A stretch of DNA of 64,000 nt, taken from contig NZ_JABBJN010000002.1 of the NCBI RefSeq assembly GCF_012928505.1, positions 186,001 through 250,000 of the forward strand, read 5' to 3'. The translations under genes were made by a program, and so were the position numbers. Positions 45,716 to 55,048 of the stretch are shown piece after piece (positions within the stretch are counted from its first letter, which is position 1; each line of letters opens with the position of its first letter). A model generated the notes under the pieces. That model searched no databases, was not told the DNA's origin, and worked only from the letters and a program-made list of their open reading frames with translations. The DNA comes from Achromobacter sp. Bel (GTDB lineage: Bacteria; Pseudomonadota; Gammaproteobacteria; Burkholderiales; Burkholderiaceae_B).

Positions 45716-46456
45716 ATGGAAGTGAAATTAGTCGTGCGGACACTGGAACTGATCGAGCTGTTTGCACAGACGCGGCGGCCAATGCCGCTGACTGAATTGG
45801 CGCAGGGTTTGGGCGCGCCGATGTCGAGTTGCCTGGCGCTGGTGCGCACGCTGGTCGCGCGCGGCTATCTGTACGAAGTGCGCCGCCGCGGGGGGTATTA
45901 CCCAACCGCCAAGTTGCATGCCTTGAGCGGGCAGATCCAGGCAGGCGATCCGTGGCTGGAGGCGGTGCGGCCGCATCTGCTCGCCTTGCGCGACGCGGCC
46001 AATGAAACCGTGATGCTGGGCAAGATCCAGGACGGTGCCGTGGTGTTCCTGGACGTAGTGGAATCCACGCATCCGGTGCATTACGCGGCACGCCCGGGGG
46101 AACGCCGTCCGATGCACACCAGCTCGGTCGCCAAAGCCATCCTGGCGCAGTTGACGCCGGCGGACCGGGACAGCCTGCTGGCGGCGCCGGACTACACGCG
46201 CTATACCGATCGCACTCTGGTCACCCGCGGCGCCTTGCGCGCCGAGGTGGAACGGGTTCAGGCGCAAGGGTGGGCGGCGAACGTGGGCGAAAGCGTGGCC
46301 GACCTGACCGGACTGGCGGTCGCGTTGGATCTGGGCGGGGAATGGTATGCGCTGTGCATGGCCGGACCTACGCCGCGCGTGTGGGAACAGCGCGACCAGA
46401 ACCTGCGTCATCTGCACGCGGCGGCGCAAGCGATCCGCCGGGCGCGCGCCGTTTAG
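45716..46456 (+). CDS. IclR-family transcriptional regulator
   Basis: A 246-residue regulator. The N-terminal winged helix (VVRTLELIELFAQTRRPMPLTELAQGLGAPMSSCLALVRTLVARGYL) is followed by the IclR effector domain (from about 75; DAANETVMLGKIQDGAVVFLDVVES, HTSSVAKAILAQL, GWAANVGESVADLTGLAVAL). It is divergent from the binding-protein/alcohol-dehydrogenase pair and is their likely repressor or activator. It is convergent with the arginase gene. Confidence 0.92.
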   Translation: MEVKLVVRTLELIELFAQTRRPMPLTELAQGLGAPMSSCLALVRTLVARGYLYEVRRRGGYYPTAKLHALSGQIQAGDPWLEAVRPHLLALRDAANETVMLGKIQDGAVVFLDVVESTHPVHYAARPGERRPMHTSSVAKAILAQLTPADRDSLLAAPDYTRYTDRTLVTRGALRAEVERVQAQGWAANVGESVADLTGLAVALDLGGEWYALCMAGPTPRVWEQRDQNLRHLHAAAQAIRRARAV

Positions 46457-46480
46457 CCCGGCGGGCCATTCAGCCCGGGC

Positions 46481-47419
46481 TCACGCGCCGCGGCGCATCA
46501 GCGTTGATTTACCGAACAGGCTTTCGATCAGGTCCACCGCCAGTTCCGCCGTCTTGTTGCGCACGTCGAACGCGGGGTTCAGTTCCACCACGTCCAGCGA
46601 GCGCATCAGGCCTGTGTCGGCGATCATTTCCATGCATAGCTGCGCTTCGCGGTAGGTCGGGCCGCCGGGCACCGTCGTGCCTACGCCGGGGGCGATCTCG
46701 GGGTCCAGGAAATCCACATCGAAGCTCACGTGCAGATGGGTGTCGGCGTCCAGGCCGGCCAGTGCGGCCTCCATCGTGGCGCGCATGCCCATTTCGTCCA
46801 GATAGCGCATGTCGAACACTTCCAGCCCGGCTTCATGCACCAACCGCTTTTCGCCCTGATCCACGCTGCGGATGCCGATCTGGCGGACCCAGCCCGGTTC
46901 GATGTCGGGCGTTTGGCCGGACATGCCCGTGATCTGTTCGGGACCATAGCCGCACAGGCAGGCCACGGGCATGCCATGGACATTGCCGGTGGGCGTCAGT
47001 GCGTTGGTATTGAAATCGGCATGGGCGTCCAGCCACAGCACGCGCAGCTTCTTGCCCGCTTCGCGGCAGTGGCGCGCGACCGCGCTGATCGAGCCGATGC
47101 CCAGGCAATGGTCGCCGCCCAGCAGGACAGGCAGGCGGCCTTCGGCCAGCTCGGCGTACACGGCATCGTGCACGGCGCGGTTCCACGCCGCGACTTCTTC
47201 CAGATGGCGGTAGCCGTCCACAGGCGGCAGCCACGGGTTGGCGGGGCCGTACAGGTTGCCGCGGTCGATCACCTGGAAACCTTGGGCCTCGATCGTAGGA
47301 CCCAGGTCGGCCACACGCAAGGCTTCCGGACCCATCGATGCGCCGCGTGCGCCGGCGCCGATGTCCGTCGGCGCGCCGATGAGGGTGATTTGGGTGGGCA
47401 AGATGGCGCTGTTCGGCAC
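46481..47419 (-). CDS. Arginase
   Basis: A 312-residue ureohydrolase that cleaves arginine to ornithine and urea. The manganese ligands are in LLGGDHCLGIGS, WLDAHADFNT and SFDVDFLDPEIAPGVGT; the loop between DAHADFNT and GNVHGMPV is arginase-like. I prefer GTG 47,419, with GGAG upstream and 23 bases behind the ornithine aminotransferase stop; the frame is open further upstream (ATG 47,479) but would overlap that gene. With the neighbouring aminotransferase it forms the arginine-to-glutamate-semialdehyde route. RocF is the usual symbol in Bacillus; I leave it blank here. Confidence 0.92.
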   Translation of the reverse strand: MPNSAILPTQITLIGAPTDIGAGARGASMGPEALRVADLGPTIEAQGFQVIDRGNLYGPANPWLPPVDGYRHLEEVAAWNRAVHDAVYAELAEGRLPVLLGGDHCLGIGSISAVARHCREAGKKLRVLWLDAHADFNTNALTPTGNVHGMPVACLCGYGPEQITGMSGQTPDIEPGWVRQIGIRSVDQGEKRLVHEAGLEVFDMRYLDEMGMRATMEAALAGLDADTHLHVSFDVDFLDPEIAPGVGTTVPGGPTYREAQLCMEMIADTGLMRSLDVVELNPAFDVRNKTAELAVDLIESLFGKSTLMRRGA

Positions 47420-47442
47420 GTTGGCGGGCTCCGGTGGGTTCT

Positions 47443-48678
47443 TCAAGGGGCGGATAGTACCGCGGCCAATTGGTCGCATGCCCAGTCGACCTGTTCGCGC
47501 GTGACGATGAGTGGTGGCGACAGGCGCAGCGTGTGGCCGTGGGTATCCTTGACCAGCATGCCGCGTGCCTGCAAGCGTTCGCTGAAGCGGCGCGCGCCGC
47601 CAGCATCGGGCAGGAGCTCCACCGCCAGCATCAGGCCACGTCCTCGCACCTCGCGCACGGGGCCGGGCAGGGCGCGCAGCCGTTCCAGGAAGTAGGCGCC
47701 GATTGCCGCCGCGTTCTCGATCATGCCTTCGTCGGTCAGCACTTGCAGTGCGGCGCGGGCAACGGCGCAGGCCAGGGGATTGCCGCCGAAGGTGCTGCCG
47801 TGCTGGCCGGGCTGGAACACACCCAGCACATCGGCGTTGGACAGGACGGCGGACACCGGATAGAAGCCGCCCGACAGCGCTTTGCCGATCAGCGTGACGT
47901 CGGCTTCGATGCCTTCGTGTTCTTCGGCCAGCAGCTTGCCCGTGCGGCCCAGCCCGGTCTGGATCTCGTCAAGGATGAGCGTGATGCCGCGTTCGGTGCA
48001 GCGCTGGCGCACCCGGGTGAAGTATCCGGCGGGCGGCAGGACCACGCCGGCCTCGCCCTGGATGGGTTCCACCAGGAAAGCGACGGTGTTGGGGGTGATG
48101 GCTGCATCGAAAGCGTCGAAATCGCCGAACGGCACGACGTTGAAGCCGGGCGCGAAGGGACCGTAGCTGCCGTAGGCGTCCGGGTCGGTGGAGAAGCCCA
48201 CGATGCCCAGGGTGCGGCCATGGAAATTGTCGGCGCAGACAATGATCTCGGCCTGGTCGCGGGGGACGCCGCGGACTTCGTAGCCCCACTTGCGGACCGC
48301 TTTGATCGCGGTTTCGACGGCCTCCGCGCCACTGTTCATCGGCAGGACCTTGTGTGCGCCGGTCAACCGCGCCAGGTCTTCGTAGAACGGCGCCATCTGG
48401 TCGTGGCGGAAGGCGCGCGAGGTCAGCGTGAGCTTTTGCGCCTGCTCGACCATGGCGGCCAGGATGCGCGGATGGCAGTGGCCCTGGTTGACGGCGGAAT
48501 ACGCCGACAGGCAATCCAGGTACTTGCGGCCATCGACGTCATAGACCCAGACGCCGCTGCCGCGGGCGATCACCACATCCAGGGGGTGGTAGTTGTGCGC
48601 GCCCAACTGGTCTTCGATCTGGTCGCGGCGGCGGGCGGCGGACCGCGCGCCGGGCAGGGTGGTCAGCACGGCGTTCAT
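47443..48678 (-). CDS. rocD: Ornithine aminotransferase
   Basis: A 411-residue class III PLP aminotransferase converting ornithine and 2-oxoglutarate to glutamate-5-semialdehyde. [70 protein letters not shown] and the PLP lysine in [16 protein letters not shown] are conserved and the [13 protein letters not shown] segment is characteristic of OAT rather than acetylornithine aminotransferase. Upstream partner of arginase in one operon. The product cyclises to P5C, the substrate of ProC. Confidence 0.93.
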   Translation of the reverse strand: MNAVLTTLPGARSAARRRDQIEDQLGAHNYHPLDVVIARGSGVWVYDVDGRKYLDCLSAYSAVNQGHCHPRILAAMVEQAQKLTLTSRAFRHDQMAPFYEDLARLTGAHKVLPMNSGAEAVETAIKAVRKWGYEVRGVPRDQAEIIVCADNFHGRTLGIVGFSTDPDAYGSYGPFAPGFNVVPFGDFDAFDAAITPNTVAFLVEPIQGEAGVVLPPAGYFTRVRQRCTERGITLILDEIQTGLGRTGKLLAEEHEGIEADVTLIGKALSGGFYPVSAVLSNADVLGVFQPGQHGSTFGGNPLACAVARAALQVLTDEGMIENAAAIGAYFLERLRALPGPVREVRGRGLMLAVELLPDAGGARRFSERLQARGMLVKDTHGHTLRLSPPLIVTREQVDWACDQLAAVLSAP

Positions 48679-48842
48679 GAGGACCTCCGGAAGAGACGGA
48701 TTGCGATCATCTTAGCGCTTGTCCCGGCGCCCCGGCATTGCCATTGCGTGACAAAGGCCTTTCGGGAGCCGGCGCGCAAGGTGCTGCACAATATCGCCAG
48801 CGCCGGCGCGGGGCCGGTTTTCAAGACTTCTGGATATTCTTC

Positions 48843-49664
48843 ATGCTTCTCAAGCACCTGCTCTTCAATCTGGCGCGCGGCGCGGCCGTGGCGGCCCTGG
48901 GCGTGGCGGCGTCCGCCACCGCCATCGCGCAGGACAAACCCTTGCGCATCGGCGTAATTCCCAGCGTGGCGAACGAAGCGACCGAATTGGCGATCGCGCA
49001 GGCGAAGAAAGAAGGCCTGGACGTCAAGCTGGTGGAGTTCAACGATTGGGTGCTGCCCAACATCGCCGTGGCCGATGGCTCGGTCGACGCGAATTTCTTC
49101 CAGCACGAGCCTTTCCTGCAATTGTTCAACCAGCGGCGCGGCGCGAACCTGACGCCCATCGCCTACGGATACTCCACCACGATCGGCTTGTTCTCGAAGA
49201 AGCTGAAGAAGGGCGACACGGTGCCGGACGGCGCCACGATCGCCGTGCCCAACGACCCTGTGAACACCGGGCGGGCCTTGCTGTTGCTGGAATCGATCGG
49301 GCTGGTCAAGCTGAAACCGGGCGTGGCGCATCAGGCCACGCTGGAAGACGTGGTGTCCAACCCCAAGAAGCTGAAGTTCGTGCAGATCGAAGGGTCGCAG
49401 TCGGCGCGCACGTTCGACGACGTGACGGCGTCGGTGACTTACACCACGTTTGCCAAGCAGGCCGGGCTGAACGAGAAGGACGGCCTGGCCTTCGACAACA
49501 CCGACCCCGCCAGCATCCGCCGCTATGCGATCCGTTGGGTGACCACGCCGGACAAGGCCCAGGATCCACGGCTGTTGAAGTTCATCGCGATTTATCAGAA
49601 CTCGCCGGAAGTCAAAAGCACGTTGAAGCGCCTGTACGGCGACCTGATCAGCTTCCCCTGGTGA
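48843..49664 (+). CDS. MetQ/NlpA-family methionine-type ABC binding protein
   Basis: A 273-residue binding protein of the NlpA/MetQ family: IGVIPSVANEATELAIAQAKKEGLDVKLVEFNDW, VDANFFQHEPFLQ, GATIAVPNDPVNTGRALLLL and LKFVQIEGSQSARTFDDV-type segments. The signal peptide ends near ATAIAQ|DKP without a lipobox cysteine, so it should be soluble in the periplasm rather than a lipoprotein. No metN or metI gene is nearby. Start ATG 48,843 gives the proper leader MLLKHLLFNLARG. Confidence 0.9.
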   Translation: MLLKHLLFNLARGAAVAALGVAASATAIAQDKPLRIGVIPSVANEATELAIAQAKKEGLDVKLVEFNDWVLPNIAVADGSVDANFFQHEPFLQLFNQRRGANLTPIAYGYSTTIGLFSKKLKKGDTVPDGATIAVPNDPVNTGRALLLLESIGLVKLKPGVAHQATLEDVVSNPKKLKFVQIEGSQSARTFDDVTASVTYTTFAKQAGLNEKDGLAFDNTDPASIRRYAIRWVTTPDKAQDPRLLKFIAIYQNSPEVKSTLKRLYGDLISFPW

Positions 49665-49678
49665 GCCGGCGCAGCTTG

Positions 49679-50875
49679 TCAGGCCGCGGCTTCGCCGCGC
49701 GCGGCGCGGCCGCCGTTCAGGCGCCAGTGCAGGCCGAGGGCGGCGACGCCAACCGCCGCCGAGGCGCATAGCCCCAGGGTTTCGAAGCCGGCATGGGTAT
49801 AGAGGGTGCCGGCGATGGCCGTGCCGACGCTGGCGCCCAGATAGGTAATGCAGGTGTTCAGGCCCAGCACCGCGCCGCGTTCTTCGGGACGCGCGCGTGA
49901 CAGCAGCAGCACCAGCAGGTTCAGGCTCAGTTGCGACGCGGCGCCCCAGAATGCCGCGATGGCGAGCACGGCGGCCAGCGCATGCGCGGCGGGCAGCAAC
50001 GCCAGATAGACCAGCGCGATCGCGCCCAGGGCCAGCGGCAAGGCGCGGCGCGGTCCCAGCCGTTCGATCAGCGGTCCGCCCGCGACACCGGCCAGCAGGA
50101 ACCCGGCGCCATAGGCGAAGGCGATGAAGCCGACCTGGCCTGCGGATAAGGCCAGCAGGGTGCGGACATGGTCCGCCAGGAACGCGTACACGCCGTAGAA
50201 GGCCGACGAGAACGCCAGGCAGGCCAGCAGCAGGACGGGCACATCGCGATAGGACAAGGGTGCCAGCAAGCGCGACAGACGCAGCGGCGCCGCATTCTCC
50301 GCGCGGCGTTCCGGCAGCTTGCGCAGGCCCAGCACGGCGATCGCGGCGCACAGGGCCAGGACGCCATAGGTGGCGCGCCAGCCCACGGCGTCCGAAATCA
50401 GCGCGGACAGCGGCACGCCGGCCACCAACGACACCGACCAGCCCGCAATGACCCGGCCCAGGGTGCGGGCCTCTTGCCCGGGCGGGGCAACCAGCGAGGC
50501 CGAGCCATAGGCCGCGGGCAGGATGACGCCGGCGGCGGCGCCGGCCATCGCTTGCGCCAGGGTCAGCACAATCCAGTGCGGCGCGGCGGCCGACAGGATG
50601 AGGGCGGCGATCAGCGCCACCATCGCGCCCAGCAAGGCCCGGCGGATGCCGATGCGATCGATGCGCGCGGCCAGGAAGAACGCGCTGGCGGCAGTGGCCG
50701 CGCCGTAGGCCGAGATGGCCGTGCTGATGGTCAGCGCCGAGGTGGAGAACGAACGCGCCACATCGCTCAAGATGGGACTCGCCGCCAGACCGTTGGAGCC
50801 GACGACGCTGACGGCGAACATCAATGCGGGGACGGAAGAGGGCATACGGGTGTTGCGATTGCTACGATTCTGCAT
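49679..50875 (-). CDS. MFS transporter, drug/metabolite efflux type
   Basis: A 398-residue membrane protein with about 12 helices. The N-terminal half has MFAVSVVGSNGLAASPILSDVARSF and the A-loop AARIDRIGIRRALLGAM; later GRVIAGWSVSLVAGVPLSALISDAVGWRATYGV (a DHA1-type motif C region). Probably exports amino acids or drugs by proton antiport. It is divergent from an Lrp/AsnC-type regulator, with two palindromic sites between. ATG 50,875 or 50,845 could be the start; neither has a good ribosome site. Confidence 0.88.
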   Translation of the reverse strand: MQNRSNRNTRMPSSVPALMFAVSVVGSNGLAASPILSDVARSFSTSALTISTAISAYGAATAASAFFLAARIDRIGIRRALLGAMVALIAALILSAAAPHWIVLTLAQAMAGAAAGVILPAAYGSASLVAPPGQEARTLGRVIAGWSVSLVAGVPLSALISDAVGWRATYGVLALCAAIAVLGLRKLPERRAENAAPLRLSRLLAPLSYRDVPVLLLACLAFSSAFYGVYAFLADHVRTLLALSAGQVGFIAFAYGAGFLLAGVAGGPLIERLGPRRALPLALGAIALVYLALLPAAHALAAVLAIAAFWGAASQLSLNLLVLLLSRARPEERGAVLGLNTCITYLGASVGTAIAGTLYTHAGFETLGLCASAAVGVAALGLHWRLNGGRAARGEAAA

Positions 50876-50882
50876 GCCGGGA

Positions 50883-50946
50883 ATTTTATTGGAATAAAAT
50901 AAGGGTTAACGCTGATATTTCCTTATTCCATAAAAGTTCGAATGCC
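50883..50946. promoter_or_regulatory. Palindromic sites between the MFS and Lrp-type genes
   Basis: ATTTTATTGGAATAAAAT (50,883-50,900) is a perfect 8-2-8 palindrome. A related imperfect copy, CTTATTCCATAAAAG, lies at 50,932-50,946. The A+T-rich sites fill the 92-base divergent interval and are good candidates for binding by the adjacent Lrp-type regulator. Confidence 0.6.
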
Positions 50947-50967
50947 GTAAGGCAGAACCTGATTCCG

Positions 50968-51438
50968 ATGCCAGACCTGGACGACCGCGACCGAAAACTA
51001 TTAACGCTGCTGGCCGACGACGCCACGCCCAGTTATGCCGAATTGGGCAAAATGCTGAGCCTCTCCGCGCCAGCCGTGCACGAACGGGTCAAGCGGCTTA
51101 AGCGCGACGGCTTGATCAAAGGCATCGCCGCCAAGCTGGACGGCGCGCGGATCGGCCGCCCGCTGCTGGCCTTTATCCACGTGGACACGAACAACTGGAG
51201 CATCACGCAACAGGTGCTGGGGCTGGCGGAATTGACCGAAGTGGAAGAGATCCACACCATCACCGGCAAAAGCGCCATGCTGCTGAAGGTGCGGGTGCGC
51301 GACACCCAGGCGCTGGAGCTGTTGCTGGCGCGCATTCACAAGATAGACGGCATCACGAACACCACCAGTGATATCGCGCTGACCAGCTACCTGGAACGCG
51401 GGCCGCTGCCGGACACCACGCCCGACCCGTCGGCGTGA
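50968..51438 (+). CDS. Lrp/AsnC-family transcriptional regulator
   Basis: A 156-residue feast/famine regulator. The helix-turn-helix is LDDRDRKLLTLLADDATPSYAELGKMLSLSAPAVHERVKRLKRDGLIKG (residues 3-50) and the RAM effector domain follows (GRPLLAFIHVDTNN, VEEIHTITGKSAMLLKVRV). Start ATG 50,968 is the family start. It probably controls the divergent MFS exporter, as LysE/export pairs do. Its stop lies five bases before the convergent metallophosphoesterase stop. Confidence 0.92.
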   Translation: MPDLDDRDRKLLTLLADDATPSYAELGKMLSLSAPAVHERVKRLKRDGLIKGIAAKLDGARIGRPLLAFIHVDTNNWSITQQVLGLAELTEVEEIHTITGKSAMLLKVRVRDTQALELLLARIHKIDGITNTTSDIALTSYLERGPLPDTTPDPSA

Positions 51439-51442
51439 CGCG

Positions 51443-52615
51443 TCAGCCGCGCATCGGCGCGGCGCGCAGGCGTAGCCGCGTGATTTCCGACGGAGCGCCC
51501 AGCCGCTTCGGCGGGCCCCAATACCCCGTACCCCGGCTGGTGTATACCCACATCTTGCCCAGACGGTGCAGACCCGCCGTGAACGGCTGCTGGAAGCGCA
51601 CGAAAAAGCCCCACGGAAAGAACTGGCCGCCATGTGTGTGGCCGGACAGCTGCAGGTGATAGCCCAGCGGCTCGGCGGCAGTGGCGCTGCGGGGCTGGTG
51701 GGCCAGCAGGATCCTGGCGCAGGCGTCTGCCGGCGCACCCGCCAGGGCCCCCTTCGGGTTGCTGCGCTGCTGCGGGTCGAATGCGCCCGCGCTGTAGTCG
51801 GTCACGCCTGCCACCACGACAGGCAGGCCCGAGGGGTGGATCACGGCGTGCTCGTTCATCAGCACGCGCAGCCCCAAGCGGCGGAACTCCGCCACCCAGG
51901 GCGCGGCGCCTGAATAATATTCGTGGTTGCCAGTGACCAGATACACGCCATGCGGCGCGCGCAACGTGCCCAGGGGACTGGCCTGCGCGGCCAAATGCTC
52001 CACGCTGCCGTCGACCACGTCGCCGGTGATGGCGACCATGTCGGGCAGCAGCCCGTTCACGGCATCGACGATGGCCTGCACGTAGTGCTTCTTGATGGTG
52101 GGACCGACATGGATGTCGCTGATCTGCACGATCGTGAAGCCGTCCAGATCTTGTGGCAGACCGGGGATCGGCACGTTCACATCGACCACGCGAGCCCGTC
52201 GGCGCGCGTTGTAGAACCCGATCAATGTGCCGGCCGCCGCCAGCCCCGCCACGGTCCACGCGCTGATGCTGCGCAGGCGGATCCAAGGCAGGTCGGCGCC
52301 CGCTGCCAGGTTGATGAGCCAGGTCAGCAGCAGGACGACGTCGCGAATCACCGTCAGCACGAACAGCGATGAAAACAACCCCATCGCGATCAGTCCGACC
52401 CAAGCGATGCGGTCGCCCCAGGGCGGATGCACGGACGAACGGCCCAGCATTCCCAGCGGGATCAGGATGCACGAGAAGATCAGGGCGATCGTGGCGGCGG
52501 CGGCGCCCGCGTTGCTGAGCAATGCGTCGGGAATCAGCCTGGCGCCGACATAGACATGGGCCAGGGCCCCAAGCGTCAGGAAGCGCAGGAAAAACGAGGA
52601 TTGGCGTAGGGACAC
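51443..52615 (-). CDS. Membrane-anchored metallophosphoesterase (YaeI-like)
   Basis: A 390-residue calcineurin-like phosphoesterase. Four hydrophobic segments occupy residues 1-140. The catalytic domain has the five metal motifs IVQISDIHVGP, AITGDVVDG, LVTGNHEYYSG, LLAHQPR and LSGHTHGGQFFPW. E. coli YaeI and relatives cleave UDP-2,3-diacylglucosamine-like or other phosphodiesters; the substrate here is unknown. Its stop is convergent with the Lrp gene. Confidence 0.9.
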   Translation of the reverse strand: MSLRQSSFFLRFLTLGALAHVYVGARLIPDALLSNAGAAAATIALIFSCILIPLGMLGRSSVHPPWGDRIAWVGLIAMGLFSSLFVLTVIRDVVLLLTWLINLAAGADLPWIRLRSISAWTVAGLAAAGTLIGFYNARRRARVVDVNVPIPGLPQDLDGFTIVQISDIHVGPTIKKHYVQAIVDAVNGLLPDMVAITGDVVDGSVEHLAAQASPLGTLRAPHGVYLVTGNHEYYSGAAPWVAEFRRLGLRVLMNEHAVIHPSGLPVVVAGVTDYSAGAFDPQQRSNPKGALAGAPADACARILLAHQPRSATAAEPLGYHLQLSGHTHGGQFFPWGFFVRFQQPFTAGLHRLGKMWVYTSRGTGYWGPPKRLGAPSEITRLRLRAAPMRG

Positions 52616-52714
52616 GGGGCGGGCACGGGGAGCGCGCCGCTTTCAGGCGGTCGCGCGGGTGGCGAAGGAACCGCCATTCTATGCCGGCCGGCGGCGCGGC
52701 TCGCCCCTGTTTTT

Positions 52715-53941
52715 TCAATGCCCGACGGGGCCGTCGCGCCAGAGCAGGCTTGCATCCATCTCCTCGACGCTATTGATACCCAGCATCGCCATATTGCGGT
52801 CGACTTCGGCGTGCAGCAGGCCGATGGCGTGGGCGACGCCCACTTGCCCCCCAACGGCGGCGGCGTAGTTGAAGGGGCGCCCCACGAAGACGAAGCGGGC
52901 GCCCAACGCCAGCGCCTTGAGCACGTCGCCGCCGCGGCGCACGCCGCTGTCCATCATGACGGTCATGCCGCCGGCCGCGGCGACCACGCCGGGCAAGGCG
53001 CGCAGTGGCGACATCGCACCGTCCAGCTGGCGGCCGCCATGGTTGGAGACGATGACGCCGTCGGCGCCATGTTGGCGGGCCAGCGCCGCGTCTTGCGGAT
53101 GCAGGATGCCTTTGATGATCAGGGTGCCGGGCCACTGCTTGCGGATGCGCGCCACGTGTTCCCAGCTCAGGTGGTCGCGGGCCGTGAAGTCGCGCAGCAC
53201 CGAGGCGGACACGATGGGCGCGCCGCGCGTGGCGAAGGAATTCTCGAAATGCGGCATGCCGTGCGCCATCAGCGTGCGCAAGAAAGTGCCTGCCAGCCAT
53301 CGGGGCCGGGTCAGCCCGTCCCAGGCCAGGCGCAGGCCGGGCTTGAGCGGCGTCGAGAAACCGGTGCGCACGTTGTTTTCGCGGTTGGCCGAAACCGGGA
53401 TGTCCACGGTCAGCACCAGCGTCTCGTAGCCTGCGCGGCGGGCCCGTTTGACCAGCGCATCGATCTTTGTGGGGTCGCCTGGCAGATAGGCCTGGAACCA
53501 GGTGCCGGGGGCTTCACGGATGACGTCTTCCAGCGGGATGAGCGAGGTGCCACTCAGGATGGCCGGGATGTTCTGCTGGCGCGCCGCGCGCGCCAGCACG
53601 ACATCGCCGCGGTACGCCGACAAGGCGCTGATGCCCATCGGCGCGATGCCGAACGGCGATGCGTAGCGGTGGCCGAACAGTTCCGTTTGTTGCGTGCGCC
53701 GGGACACGTCGACCAGCACGCGCGGCGCGAAGGCGTACTGGGCGAACGCCTGGCGGTTGTCGTAGAGGGATTGATTGTCTTCGGCAGCCCCGGCGATATA
53801 GCCGAAGATGGGCCGGGGCAAGCGCCGCCGCGCCGCCGCTTCGAAGTCGTCCAGGGACAACATGCGGGCAAGCGCGCGCGGCAAGGGCTGGCGGGTGGCG
53901 GCGCCGCTGGGCGCAGTGATGGGCAGGGCGGTGGATGTCAT
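52715..53941 (-). CDS. FMN-dependent 2-hydroxy-acid oxidase/dehydrogenase (LldD family)
   Basis: A 408-residue TIM-barrel flavoenzyme. IFGYIAGAAEDNQSLYDNRQAF binds FMN; PFGIAPMGISAL, WFQAYLPGDPTKI, VLTVDIPVSANRENNVR and the active-site VIVSNHGGRQLDGAMSPL (His and Arg) followed by MDSGVRRGGDVLKALALGARFVFVGRPF are intact. It oxidises L-lactate, mandelate or a related 2-hydroxy acid at the membrane or in the cytoplasm. No lactate permease is adjacent. Upstream there is an A+T-rich inverted repeat. Confidence 0.9.
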   Translation of the reverse strand: MTSTALPITAPSGAATRQPLPRALARMLSLDDFEAAARRRLPRPIFGYIAGAAEDNQSLYDNRQAFAQYAFAPRVLVDVSRRTQQTELFGHRYASPFGIAPMGISALSAYRGDVVLARAARQQNIPAILSGTSLIPLEDVIREAPGTWFQAYLPGDPTKIDALVKRARRAGYETLVLTVDIPVSANRENNVRTGFSTPLKPGLRLAWDGLTRPRWLAGTFLRTLMAHGMPHFENSFATRGAPIVSASVLRDFTARDHLSWEHVARIRKQWPGTLIIKGILHPQDAALARQHGADGVIVSNHGGRQLDGAMSPLRALPGVVAAAGGMTVMMDSGVRRGGDVLKALALGARFVFVGRPFNYAAAVGGQVGVAHAIGLLHAEVDRNMAMLGINSVEEMDASLLWRDGPVGH

Positions 53942-53989
53942 GGCGGGCCGGCAAAAGCCCTAATCTACCAACCCCGCTTTATGGCAGAA

Positions 53990-54019
53990 AGCGAATTAAT
54001 AAGGAAAAACAAATTCGCT
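53990..54019. repeat. Inverted repeat upstream of the 2-hydroxy-acid dehydrogenase gene
   Basis: AGCGAATT (53,990-53,997) and AATTCGCT (54,012-54,019) are inverted with a 14-base A-rich spacer, 49 bases before the leftward start at 53,941. It may be an operator or part of the promoter. Next to it a GC hairpin CGGCGCCC/GGGCGCCG (54,039-54,060) follows the psd stop and may terminate psd. Confidence 0.5.
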
Positions 54020-54070
54020 AAAAGCGAAATAACCAGGGCGGCGCCCGACTGGGGGCGCCGTTGGCCGCAT

Positions 54071-54940
54071 TCAGGCCTGCGCCGGCAATGCCAACAGTTC
54101 GCCCATGCGCACGGGGCCCAGTACCGAAGGCGTGTCGGCCCAGCGGACCTTGTTCGGTCCGAACAGCACGATGGCGGTGGAGCCAAGCTTGAAGCGGCCC
54201 ATTTCGGCGCCTTTCGCCAGATGGATCGGCGCACGCGCCACGTCGTCGTAGCGCACGGATTTGACGCGGCGCTTGTAGGGCGTGACCAGCCCGGCCCAGA
54301 CCGTTTCGATGGACGCGACGATCATCGCGCCAACCAGGATGAGGGCCATGGGGCCGTGTTCAGTGTCGAACAGGCAGACGACGCGCTCGTTGCGGGCGAA
54401 CAGGCGCGGCACGTTGCGGGCGGTCAGCGGGTTCACCGAGAACAGGCGGCCAGGTACATGGACCATCTCGCGCAGCGTGCCGGCAACGGGCATGTGCACG
54501 CGGTGATAGTCCTTCGGCGACAGATACACCGTGGCGAATTCGCCGCCCTGGAACGGCGCGGCGCGCTCGGTGTCGCCGCCCAGCAGATCGACCAGGCCGT
54601 AGCTGTGGCCCTTGGCCTGGAAGATTCGGCCCTGTTCGATGGCGCCCATCTGGCTGATGGCGCCGTCGGCCGGACACAGCACGGAGCCGGGCTCGTCGTC
54701 CATCGGACGCGCATCATCTTTGAGCGCGCGCGTGAAAAAGTCGTTGAAGCAGTCGTAAGCCAGCGGGTCTTCTTGCACGGCTTCGCGCATGTCCACGCCG
54801 TACTTGCGAACAAAGCGCGAGATCATCCAATTCTTGACCGCGGGTTCCCGGCAGTCTGAAGCGTATCCGAAAAAGCGCGACACCAGGTGGTGGGGCGCAA
54901 GATACTGGCTGGCGAGGAATACTTGGTCTTTGATCGTCAT
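54071..54940 (-). CDS. psd: Phosphatidylserine decarboxylase proenzyme
   Basis: A 289-residue membrane-associated enzyme forming phosphatidylethanolamine from phosphatidylserine. The self-cleavage motif is [11 protein letters not shown] (Gly253-Ser254; the serine becomes the pyruvoyl group). The triad partners are Asp92 in PADGAIS and His149 in KDYHRVHMP. Length matches Psd of E. coli. No Shine-Dalgarno sequence is visible before ATG 54,940, and a terminator-like hairpin with its T run ends 12 bases upstream. Confidence 0.95.
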   Translation of the reverse strand: MTIKDQVFLASQYLAPHHLVSRFFGYASDCREPAVKNWMISRFVRKYGVDMREAVQEDPLAYDCFNDFFTRALKDDARPMDDEPGSVLCPADGAISQMGAIEQGRIFQAKGHSYGLVDLLGGDTERAAPFQGGEFATVYLSPKDYHRVHMPVAGTLREMVHVPGRLFSVNPLTARNVPRLFARNERVVCLFDTEHGPMALILVGAMIVASIETVWAGLVTPYKRRVKSVRYDDVARAPIHLAKGAEMGRFKLGSTAIVLFGPNKVRWADTPSVLGPVRMGELLALPAQA

Positions 54941-54952
54941 CTACGAGCGCTG

Positions 54953-54981
54953 AAAAAACGCGTCCCGCAGACAGCGGGACG
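54953..54981 (-). terminator. Rho-independent terminator of the ABC-F gene, directly before psd
   Basis: On the minus strand CGTCCCGC and GCGGGACG form a perfect 8-bp stem with a five-base loop, followed by CG and six T (A run 54,953-54,958). It lies 68-96 bases after the ABC-F stop and only 12 bases before the psd start codon. Confidence 0.85.
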
Positions 54982-54992
54982 TGGTTGAAGGC

Positions 54993-55027
54993 TGCCCGCA
55001 CAAGTCAGCGGGAGGACCGTGCGGGCA
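54993..55027 (-). repeat. Second hairpin between the ABC-F gene and psd
   Basis: TGCCCGCAC (54,993-55,001) and GTGCGGGCA (55,019-55,027) form a 9-bp stem around a 17-base loop. It immediately precedes the terminator on the transcript and shares the motif CCCGC with it; alternative pairing between the two stems is possible. Confidence 0.55.
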
Positions 55028-55048
55028 ATTCGCGGGATTGTAACGCGA

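Noticed and set aside
52718-54859. Plus-strand open frame of 713 codons across 52.7-54.9 kb
   Set aside because: It lies opposite the LldD-family and psd genes, both with intact active sites, and crosses their intergenic gap. It is a composition artefact.
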